Shown here: positions 47,559-53,280 of the stretch, in pieces
Numbering within the stretch: position 1 is the stretch's first letter
Layout of the letters: the number at the start of each line of letters is the position of its first letter
Assembly (NCBI GenBank): GCA_947456305.1
Contig: CANGPN010000017.1
Location: forward strand, 1-53,280
DNA length: 53,280 nucleotides
Origin: Comamonadaceae bacterium
GTDB lineage: Bacteria; Pseudomonadota; Gammaproteobacteria; Burkholderiales; Burkholderiaceae_C
Direction of reading: 5' to 3'
The notes under the pieces: model-generated
Seen by the model: the letters and a program-made list of their open reading frames with translations, nothing else
Told to the model about the DNA's origin: nothing
Databases searched by the model: none
Program-made: the position numbers and the translations under genes

Positions 47559-49311
47559 GTATTTCAGCTGCCGGGTCTTCCGCCGCCATGACATGGCGCG
47601 CCCAAGTAGCCAGTCTTAAGGTATCTGCACGCAATACTTCTTGCTTGACCCGCAGTATTTGCGTCGGGTGCATAGAAAAATAACGCAAACCCAAACCCAG
47701 CAATAACCGTGTCAAGCCAGGGTCGCCGGCCATTTCGCCGCATAAAGCCACTTCTTTACCGGCGGCGGCGCCTTGTGCAATCGTGTCTGCCAGCAAATGC
47801 AGAATTGCCGGATGCAAAGGGTCGTACAAATGCGCGACTTGCTCGTCGGCTCGGTCTATGGCCAACGTGTACTGGATCAAATCGTTGGTGCCGACGGATA
47901 AAAAATCAAAATGCTTTAAGAAAAGCGGCAGACTCAGGGCCGCTGCCGGTACTTCAATCATGGCGCCGATACGCAAAGGGCCGTAAGCCACAGATTTTTT
48001 ATCCAGTTGCTGGCGCGCTTGTGACAGCAATTGAAAGGTCTGGTGAATTTCCTTGGCATTGCCCAGCATAGGAATCAATAAATTGACCTTACCGTGGGCA
48101 GCCGCCCGCAGAATGGCGCGCAGCTGGCTTAAAAACATGACAGGGTCTGCCAGGCTCCAGCGGATGGCGCGCAATCCCAAGGCAGGGTTGAGGTGGGCTT
48201 CATCCTTGGCGGTACGGTCCAACGGCTTGTCTGCGCCTACGTCTACGGTGCGTATGGTTACTGGCAAGCCGTGCATGCCTTCGACCGCGCGCCTGTAGGC
48301 CTGGTACTGCTCTTCCTCGCCGGGCAATTGGCCTTCTCGCCCCATGAATAAAAATTCGCTGCGGAACAAGCCAACACCCACCGCGCCCATGTCCATGGCA
48401 ATCCGGGTGTCTTCGGGCAATTCAATATTGGCCAGCAAATGAATGGCTTGTCCGTCCAGCGTGACCGCAGGCGTGTGGCGCAAGCGGGCCAGCCGCTCGC
48501 GCTCAAGCTCGGCCTGGCGTTGCTTGAACGCGTATTCGGCAAGGATGATGGGTGAAGGCCCGACAATGATGACGCCAGCATCGCCGTCAATAATGACCCA
48601 ATCGTCCTGTCGCACCAACTGGCTGGCGTTACGCGCGCCGACCACGGCCGGAATGTCCAGACTGCGCGCCACAATGGCGGTGTGCGAAGTTTTGCCACCC
48701 ACATCTGTAACAAAACCGGTGAACACACTTTGTTTGAATTGCAGCATATCTGCCGGCGACAAATCGTGGGCTATCAATACCAGCGGCACTTCGTGGTTGT
48801 CGTCGAGCAAATGGTCTTGGTGCCATGAACTGCTTGGCTTGCGTTCTGCCGGTTGCGGCAAGCTGGTTGGCAAACCCTTCATATGGCGTAGTAAACGCTC
48901 GACCACTTGCTCCAAATCTCCTTTGCGTTCTCTGAGGTAAGCGTCTTCCATGTCGTCAAACTGGCGCGCCACCACTTCTAACTGCGAGGTCAGCGCCCAC
49001 TCGGCGTTATAGAGCCGGTCTGTGACCCAATGCTTGACACCATCGGCCAGCATTTCGTCCTGCAACAACATCATGTGCACTTCCAGCAGTGCGGGCAATT
49101 CGGGCGGTGCGTCCTTTGGTACCGACTGGTGCAAGCGCTGCACCTCGGTCATCACTGCCGCGCGCGCCTGGGTGATGCGATGGAGTTCTTCGTCTATCTG
49201 GTCCGGCTTGATGAAATAGTGCGCCACATCCACCCGGCTGCTGGCCACCAGCACGGCTTTGCCGATGGCAATTCCGCGCGCAACCGCCAAACCGTGGATG
49301 GAAAATGTCAT
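47548..49311 (-). CDS. ptsI: Phosphoenolpyruvate-protein phosphotransferase (enzyme I)
   Basis: First component of the phosphotransferase system. The 587-residue protein has ATP-grasp-like and PEP-binding TIM barrel parts: the phosphorylated His in GGKTSHTAIVARSLDIPAVVG (about residue 210), FRSEFLFMGREGQLP, LRAIRWSLADPVMFLSQLRAI, GTNDLIQYTLAIDRADEQV and CGEMAGDP. It follows ptsH by five bases. No IIB or IIC genes accompany it. Confidence 0.97.
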   Translation of the reverse strand: MTFSIHGLAVARGIAIGKAVLVASSRVDVAHYFIKPDQIDEELHRITQARAAVMTEVQRLHQSVPKDAPPELPALLEVHMMLLQDEMLADGVKHWVTDRLYNAEWALTSQLEVVARQFDDMEDAYLRERKGDLEQVVERLLRHMKGLPTSLPQPAERKPSSSWHQDHLLDDNHEVPLVLIAHDLSPADMLQFKQSVFTGFVTDVGGKTSHTAIVARSLDIPAVVGARNASQLVRQDDWVIIDGDAGVIIVGPSPIILAEYAFKQRQAELERERLARLRHTPAVTLDGQAIHLLANIELPEDTRIAMDMGAVGVGLFRSEFLFMGREGQLPGEEEQYQAYRRAVEGMHGLPVTIRTVDVGADKPLDRTAKDEAHLNPALGLRAIRWSLADPVMFLSQLRAILRAAAHGKVNLLIPMLGNAKEIHQTFQLLSQARQQLDKKSVAYGPLRIGAMIEVPAAALSLPLFLKHFDFLSVGTNDLIQYTLAIDRADEQVAHLYDPLHPAILHLLADTIAQGAAAGKEVALCGEMAGDPGLTRLLLGLGLRYFSMHPTQILRVKQEVLRADTLRLATWARHVMAAEDPAAEILKR

Positions 49312-49316
49312 GGTAC

Positions 49317-49583
49317 TTACTGGCCTTCGTCAAATTTATCAGCGATCAATTTCAACAAAGCCTGCATGGCCTCTTGTTCCTGCTCGCCAATGGTTTCAAT
49401 ACTGATCTCTGTGCCCATGCCTGCCGCGAGCATCATGACACCCATGATACTTTTGGCATTGACCCGGCGCTCGCCACGCGACAACCAGACTTCGCAAGGG
49501 AAACTACCGGCCATTTTGGTCAACTTGGCAGAAGCCCGCGCGTGTAATCCCAGTTTGTTGCAAACCACCGTATTTGTTTTCAT
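49317..49583 (-). CDS. ptsH: Phosphocarrier protein HPr
   Basis: The 88-residue HPr has its phospho-His14 in NKLGLHARASAKL and the regulatory Ser45 in VNAKSIMGVM, which HprK targets. It sits between the EIIA gene and ptsI. ATG 49583 is used; the long upstream frame is not conserved. Confidence 0.95.
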   Translation of the reverse strand: MKTNTVVCNKLGLHARASAKLTKMAGSFPCEVWLSRGERRVNAKSIMGVMMLAAGMGTEISIETIGEQEQEAMQALLKLIADKFDEGQ

Positions 49584-49600
49584 GACTGCTTTTGAAATTG

Positions 49601-50002
49601 TTATGAATTGACTTGTTTGCCTTCGAGTTGGCAAACCCCTTGCGCACCGCCATCCAATGCCCGTCTGGTCAGCGACTCCAGTGTTTCGTGCCTGTAACAC
49701 ACGGTTCTGAGCAGCATGGGCAGATTGACGCCGGCCACCAAGCGCGAGTTCAAACCACTGACCAACCGCTGGGCAATGTTGGCGGGCGTAGCCCCCATCA
49801 CATCGGTCAACACCAAAGTATCGCGCCCCGGATCGGCGTCCAAGCGAAGCAGCGCTGCAGACAAGGTATCTTCAGGTGCCTCCTGCGGCGGCACATCTAC
49901 CGCCAGCACTTCACTGCTGCATTCAGGGAAAACATGCAAGGCACAGTCCCTCAGGGCGTTGGCCAAAGGCGCGTGGGCGATGATCAGAATGCGTGTACTC
50001 AT
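49601..50002 (-). CDS. EIIA component of the mannose-type PTS family
   Basis: A 133-residue EIIA-Man domain with phosphate-accepting His10 in MSTRILIIAHAPLANAL, followed by VLAVDVPPQEAPEDTL and LVLTDVMGATPANIAQRLV. In Burkholderiales this gene commonly precedes ptsH-ptsI, and the set lacks sugar permeases, so a regulatory role is more likely than transport. ATG 50002 is chosen over an upstream start because the family begins here. Confidence 0.93.
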   Translation of the reverse strand: MSTRILIIAHAPLANALRDCALHVFPECSSEVLAVDVPPQEAPEDTLSAALLRLDADPGRDTLVLTDVMGATPANIAQRLVSGLNSRLVAGVNLPMLLRTVCYRHETLESLTRRALDGGAQGVCQLEGKQVNS

Positions 50003-50136
50003 GAGCGGAATTCTGTTCTGATTATCACCTCTAGGCTTTTTCACCCCGGTATGGCATCCACTTTTTTGCTTTAACGCTTTTTCATGGCTGTCTCAGCTGC
50101 TCCTGCAAGCTATGTGTATTGGGTGACAATGCTTAA

Positions 50137-51351
50137 ATGCATTCTCTTGATGGCATCAAAGTATTGGATTTGTCCCGCGTGCTGGCCGGCCCCTGGTGCA
50201 CGCAAACCCTGGCTGACCTGGGCGCGGACGTGGTCAAGGTCGAACGACCCGGTGCCGGTGACGACACACGCGGCTGGGGCCCGCCTTTTTTGCCAACCGC
50301 TCAAAATACCGACAGTGCAGAATCTGCTTATTTTCTGGGCGCGAACCGCAATAAACGATCTATCACCTGCGATTTGTCTAGCGCCGAAGGCCAGCAATTG
50401 ATACGCGCACTGGCTTCCAAGGCGGACGTTCTGGTCGAGAATTTCAAGGTAGGTGATATGCGGCGTTACGGCCTCGACTACGCGTCCTTGAAATCCGTCA
50501 ACCCGCGTCTGGTGTATTGCAGCATCACCGGCTTTGGCCAAACCGGACCTTATGCTGATCGCGCGGGTTACGACTTCGCCGTTCAAGCCATGGGCGGCTT
50601 GATGAGCGTGACTGGTGAACGAGACGATGCGGGCGGCGGCCCGCAAAAAGTCGGCGTAGCGGTGGCCGATTTATTTACCGGCATGTATGCCACGGTAGCC
50701 GTTCTGGCGGCTTTGCGCCACGCCGATCGTACCGGTAACGGTCAACACATTGACATGGCCTTGCTGGACACCCAGGTGGCGATGCTGGCCAACCTGGGCG
50801 CCAATTACCTGGTGAACACTCCGCCCAAACCGCCTCCCGGGCGCATGGGCAATGCGCATGTGAACATCGTTCCTTATCAGGTGTTTGAAGTGGCGCCTAC
50901 AACCACCGGTGAGCGCGATTTTTTGATTGTCGCGGTGGGCAACGATTCTCAGTTTGCCAAGCTGTGCGAATGCCTGGGCCGACCGGCATGGGCCACTGAT
51001 GTACGTTTTGTACGCAACCAGGACCGGGTCAGGCACAGGGACGTGCTGATTCCCATGCTGGGTTCCGTCTTGATGTCGCAAGGGAAAAAACATTGGCTGG
51101 ATTTGCTTGAAGCCGCCAAAGTGCCTTGCGGTCCCATCAACAATTTGGCAGAAGTGTTTGTCGATCCGCATGTGCGTGAACGCGGCATGGTGCAACAGTG
51201 GCAGCATCCGCTCAAAGCCGATTTGTCACTGGTGGCCAGCCCCATCAAAATGAGCGAAACACCGGTGCGCCAGGAATTTCCTCCACCTACGTTAGGCCAG
51301 CACACGCAAGAGGTTTTAGCGGAATGGCTGGGCAGGACAGCCACGGACTGA
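50137..51351 (+). CDS. CaiB/BaiF family III CoA-transferase
   Basis: A 404-residue family III CoA-transferase. Seen: LSRVLAGPWCTQTLADLGADVVKVERPGAGDDTR, NRNKRSITCDL, NPRLVYCSITGFGQTGPY and the putative catalytic Asp178 in KVGVAVADLFTGMY. The acid substrate (formyl, succinyl, glutarate, mesaconate or carnitine type) cannot be read from sequence. It stands alone: no acyl-CoA dehydrogenase neighbour is seen. It diverges from the EIIA gene across a 134-base gap. Confidence 0.92.
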   Translation: MHSLDGIKVLDLSRVLAGPWCTQTLADLGADVVKVERPGAGDDTRGWGPPFLPTAQNTDSAESAYFLGANRNKRSITCDLSSAEGQQLIRALASKADVLVENFKVGDMRRYGLDYASLKSVNPRLVYCSITGFGQTGPYADRAGYDFAVQAMGGLMSVTGERDDAGGGPQKVGVAVADLFTGMYATVAVLAALRHADRTGNGQHIDMALLDTQVAMLANLGANYLVNTPPKPPPGRMGNAHVNIVPYQVFEVAPTTTGERDFLIVAVGNDSQFAKLCECLGRPAWATDVRFVRNQDRVRHRDVLIPMLGSVLMSQGKKHWLDLLEAAKVPCGPINNLAEVFVDPHVRERGMVQQWQHPLKADLSLVASPIKMSETPVRQEFPPPTLGQHTQEVLAEWLGRTATD

Positions 51352-51364
51352 TTGCTGGACTTAG

Positions 51365-51383
51365 CCTCAGTTCTACGCTGAGG
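51365..51383 (+). terminator. Weak hairpin after the CoA-transferase gene
   Basis: CCTCAG and CTGAGG are separated by seven bases, 14 bases beyond the gene's stop. There is no T-run after it, so termination is only possible, not supported. Confidence 0.3.
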
Positions 51384-51478
51384 TATATCACTGGTCGCGT
51401 TTTTCCAGTTTCACCCCCACTGTCAAAGCCGGTCTGTCTTATCTTCTGCAGTTCGGCGCTTGGCAGCTTCCCGTCCAT

Positions 51479-51494
51479 AACCCTTTAAAGGGTT
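51479..51494. repeat. Perfect 16-base palindrome AACCCTTTAAAGGGTT
   Basis: This palindrome lies in the 375-base intergenic region between the CoA-transferase and peroxiredoxin genes. It overlaps the end of a 43-codon reading frame. It could be an operator or chance; no function is assigned. Confidence 0.35.
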
Positions 51495-51616
51495 TGACAA
51501 ACGCCAGGCTTTGGTTCGCGCCATGTGTAGCGGCTACCGTTTCTGGCAGCACGGCGATCCAGAATGCTCTGCCGATGATGCGCGATAACGCCCCAAGGCT
51601 TTAGGTATTTCGACAC
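51485..51616 (-). CDS. Possible 43-residue small protein in the intergenic region
   Basis: A GTG-started frame (MSKYLKPWGVIAHHRQSILD at the start) with AAGGA about eight bases upstream. The product is basic (about ten Lys/Arg) and ends GVCQTL. It matches no family I know. Another small frame (51287-51478) starts seven bases after this stop, preceded by AAGGG; it partly overlaps the CoA-transferase 3' end on the opposite strand. Both may be chance frames. Confidence 0.22.
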   Translation of the reverse strand: MSKYLKPWGVIAHHRQSILDRRAARNGSRYTWREPKPGVCQTL

Positions 51617-51692
51617 TTAATAGTCCTTGGTTTTGACCGGCATTAACGTCTTACAAATAACCGTTACTGGCTAAACCCATGCCCCTATTTAA

Positions 51693-51718
51693 CCGACCTG
51701 TAAGCTATTGCAGGCCGG
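51693..51718 (-). terminator. Possible terminator after the peroxiredoxin gene
   Basis: Inverted repeat CCGGCCTG/CAGGTCGG (one mismatch, loop of ten bases) ten bases past the peroxiredoxin stop on the minus strand. It is followed by TTAAATA, a weak T-tract. Confidence 0.4.
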
Positions 51719-51727
51719 TATTCACTT

Positions 51728-52234
51728 TCAGTGTTTGACTTGCGACAGCATGGTTTCTGCGTCGCTGACTTCAAATTTTCCGGGTCCTTCGATGTTCAAA
51801 GTCTGCACTTTGCCGTCTTTGACCAACATGGAGTAACGGTTGGAGCGCAGGCCCAAACCTTTGCCAGTGAGGTCCAAGGTCAAGCCGGTGGCTTTGGTGA
51901 ATTCGGCATCGCCATCGGCCATCATGCGTACTTTGCCGGTGGCATGCAATTCGCGACCCCAAGCGCCCATCACAAAGGCATCGTTGACACTGACGCACCA
52001 GATTTCATCCACGCCTGCGGCTTTGAGGTCTGCCAGCTTGTCGATGTAACCCGGCACATGTTTGGCCGAGCAAGTAGGCGTGAAAGCGCCGGGCAATGCG
52101 AACAGGGCAATGGTTTTACCTGCGCTGGCTTTGGCCACGTCAATCGCGTTTGGGCCTATGCTGCAACCCTCGCCTTCAACCTCTGAATATTCCATCAAGG
52201 TGGTGTGTGGAAGTGTGTCGCCTACTTTAATCAT
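51728..52234 (-). CDS. Peroxiredoxin (Prx5/AhpE-like thiol peroxidase)
   Basis: Reduces peroxides through a cysteine. The 168-residue protein starts MIKVGDTLPHTTLMEYSE and has the peroxidatic Cys55 in LPGAFTPTCSAKHVPGY (P-x-x-x-T-x-x-C), followed by DEIWCVSVNDAFVMGAW. This is the Prx5 type that uses glutaredoxin or thioredoxin for recycling. The glutathione genes are elsewhere in the window. The ribosomal transcript terminates just upstream. Confidence 0.94.
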   Translation of the reverse strand: MIKVGDTLPHTTLMEYSEVEGEGCSIGPNAIDVAKASAGKTIALFALPGAFTPTCSAKHVPGYIDKLADLKAAGVDEIWCVSVNDAFVMGAWGRELHATGKVRMMADGDAEFTKATGLTLDLTGKGLGLRSNRYSMLVKDGKVQTLNIEGPGKFEVSDAETMLSQVKH

Positions 52235-52244
52235 GTTGTGTGCT

Positions 52245-52280
52245 CCTAAAAAAGAAATGACCCACGATTGTGGGTCATTT
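52245..52280 (-). terminator. Strong rho-independent terminator after rpsQ
   Basis: On the minus strand a perfect 11-bp hairpin AAATGACCCAC/GTGGGTCATTT with loop AATC is followed by CTTTTTT. It lies about 35 bases past the rpsQ stop and ends this ribosomal-protein segment, so rplN and later genes of the classical spc operon do not follow directly. Confidence 0.9.
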
Positions 52281-52314
52281 GAATAAACTTCGTCAGCCTG
52301 TTGGCGAATTCAGT

Positions 52315-52584
52315 TCAAACAGCCGGTGCTTTCTCAACCAGTCGGGTGGCAACCCAATTTTTGGTTTTGGAGATAGGACGGCTTTCAGTGATTTCGATCA
52401 CATCACCGAGGTGGTATTGGCCGGTTTCGTCATGCGCGTGGTACTTGCTGGACTTACCGACGATCTTGCCGTAGAGCGCGTGCTTGACACGACGCTCAAC
52501 CAGTACGGTCACGGTCTTGGCGCGCTTGGCGCTGACAACCTTACCGATGAGCGTGCGTTTGAGTGATGTTTTGGCTTCAGTCAT
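52315..52584 (-). CDS. rpsQ: 30S ribosomal protein S17
   Basis: An 89-residue S17: [64 protein letters not shown]. Start ATG 52584 has GGAG upstream; a GTG two codons earlier is less likely. Last gene of the local run rpsC-rplP-rpmC-rpsQ. Confidence 0.97.
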   Translation of the reverse strand: MTEAKTSLKRTLIGKVVSAKRAKTVTVLVERRVKHALYGKIVGKSSKYHAHDETGQYHLGDVIEITESRPISKTKNWVATRLVEKAPAV

Positions 52585-52586
52585 GT

Positions 52587-52784
52587 TCACTCCTGGGCAG
52601 CGGCTTGTTCAGCCTGAATGGTTTTGGCGCGGGCAATCGCGCGGCGTGTCACCTTCATTTGTGCAGTGTTGGTGAGTTGCTGTGTGGCTTTTTGCATGCG
52701 CATATTGAAATGGGCTTTTTGCAATTCCTTGATCTCAGTGGCGAGACCGGCCGCGTCTTTTTGGCGTAATTCAGATGTTTTCAT
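52587..52784 (-). CDS. rpmC: 50S ribosomal protein L29
   Basis: A 65-residue L29: [20 protein letters not shown] at the start and [13 protein letters not shown] near the end. Two bases separate its stop from the rpsQ start. Confidence 0.97.
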   Translation of the reverse strand: MKTSELRQKDAAGLATEIKELQKAHFNMRMQKATQQLTNTAQMKVTRRAIARAKTIQAEQAAAQE

Positions 52785-52799
52785 GAAGGGGCTCCTGAA

Positions 52800-53216
52800 T
52801 TATTGGCCAATGAGGCGTGACACAAAGGTGGTGCGCAATGGCAGTTTGGCGGCTGCCAAACGGAATGCTTCACGCGCGAGTTCTTCGGGCACACCGACGA
52901 TTTCGTACAGCACTTTGCCTGGCTGAATTTCAGCCACGTAGTACTCGGGGTTGCCCTTGCCGTTACCCATACGGACTTCGGCAGGTTTTTGTGAAATCGG
53001 CTTGTCCGGAAAAATACGGATCCAGATACGACCGCCACGTTTGACGTGACGGGAAATGGCACGACGTGCGGATTCGATTTGACGGGCTGTCAAACGACCA
53101 CGGTCGGTGGATTTCAAGCCGAAATCGCCGAACGCCACGGTATTGCCACGTGTGGCGATGCCGGTGTTGCGACCTTTTTGTTCCTTGCGGTATTTACGGC
53201 GCGCTGGTTGCAGCAT
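52800..53216 (-). CDS. rplP: 50S ribosomal protein L16
   Basis: A 138-residue L16: [60 protein letters not shown] and [15 protein letters not shown]. It starts three bases after the rpsC stop, with GGAG in the end of rpsC as ribosome binding site. Confidence 0.97.
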   Translation of the reverse strand: MLQPARRKYRKEQKGRNTGIATRGNTVAFGDFGLKSTDRGRLTARQIESARRAISRHVKRGGRIWIRIFPDKPISQKPAEVRMGNGKGNPEYYVAEIQPGKVLYEIVGVPEELAREAFRLAAAKLPLRTTFVSRLIGQ

Positions 53217-53218
53217 GC

Positions 53219-53280
53219 TTATTCTCCTTGTCCGTCCGCAGCCGTGCCAGTGGATGCGGGCGCGGTGATCTTACGAACGC
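53219..53280 (-). CDS. rpsC: 30S ribosomal protein S3, C-terminal 19 residues (gene runs off the window)
   Basis: Only the tail is present: [19 protein letters not shown] then TAA at 53221-53219. A hydrophilic, variable C-terminus is normal for S3, and position upstream of rplP fixes the identity. Confidence 0.85.
   Translation of the reverse strand, partial: VRKITAPASTGTAADGQGE

Larger units (their letters stand above)
51353..51727. other. 375-base gap without a clear gene
   Basis: Between the CoA-transferase and peroxiredoxin stops. It holds the features listed separately: two weak hairpins, a 16-base palindrome and two small frames. I recognise no rRNA, tmRNA, 6S, SRP or RNase P RNA and no transposase. 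The content could still be a small RNA. Confidence 0.5.

Overview
The window reads as an ordinary chromosomal stretch of a betaproteobacterium, most likely order Burkholderiales. The clues are the tRNA-Tyr/tRNA-Gly/tRNA-Thr/tuf array at the left edge, a trpEGDC block next to gph/rpe and ung, HprK together with a man-type EIIA, HPr, EI and PtsN but no sugar permease, the gshA type of glutamate-cysteine ligase, and a bamE-dapB-exbBD-leuS-lptE-holA-proA run. I cannot name the genus. Base composition looks even. I see no prophage, insertion sequence, integrase or CRISPR array. The left end is the start of tuf and the right end is the tail of rpsC, so the window lies between the tuf/tRNA region and the S10 ribosomal operon.

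Layout. (1) 1-498: tuf start and three tRNAs, all minus. (2) 576-8468, minus: rpe, a DUF1566-like secreted protein, gph, a putative trp leader peptide, trpE, trpG, a threonine aldolase gene, trpD, trpC, ung. (3) 8527-10918, plus: apaG, thiL, pgpA, pncC. (4) 10922-19768, minus: a DUF167 protein, a pterin dehydratase fused to an NTF2-like domain, a PIN protein, an RlmL-like methyltransferase, rpoN, lptB, lptA, a dsbA-like oxidase, a SPOR protein, argS. (5) 19975-23400: glcB (plus) converging on an unusual photolyase-family protein. (6) 23436-35913, minus: gshB, kup, gshA, proA, holA, lptE, leuS, exbD, exbB, dapB, followed by bamE. (7) 36556-40254: fur (plus), then hprK, ptsN, hpf and an MFS transporter (minus). 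(8) 40458-46967: corA (plus), then mtnA, a class II aldolase, mtnP and the three-gene transhydrogenase pntB/pntAB/pntAA (minus). (9) 47043-51351: a Nudix gene (plus), ptsI-ptsH-EIIA (minus), a CaiB-type CoA-transferase (plus). (10) 51353-53280: a 375-base region without a clear gene, a peroxiredoxin, then the ribosomal genes rpsQ, rpmC, rplP and rpsC (minus).

How the genes work together. Most blocks are housekeeping: tryptophan synthesis, LPS transport parts (lptA, lptB, lptE), glutathione synthesis with a potassium transporter between its two genes, proline and lysine precursor synthesis, a regulatory phosphotransferase chain (EI, HPr, EIIA, PtsN, with HprK able to act on HPr), and a compact mtnP-aldolase-mtnA operon that fits the known dihydroxyacetone-phosphate shunt for methylthioadenosine salvage.

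The observations most worth following are two. First, a short, possibly leaderless Trp-Pro-Trp leader peptide lies upstream of trpE. The codons just before its first Trp codon are perfectly complementary, over 10 bases, to the trpE ribosome binding site and start, which suggests translational attenuation. Second, about 118 extra residues sit in leucyl-tRNA synthetase. They are encoded by two copies of a hairpin-type element with a conserved core and different but self-complementary arms, plus a 60-base tandem repeat. It looks like an in-frame intragenic repeat family.
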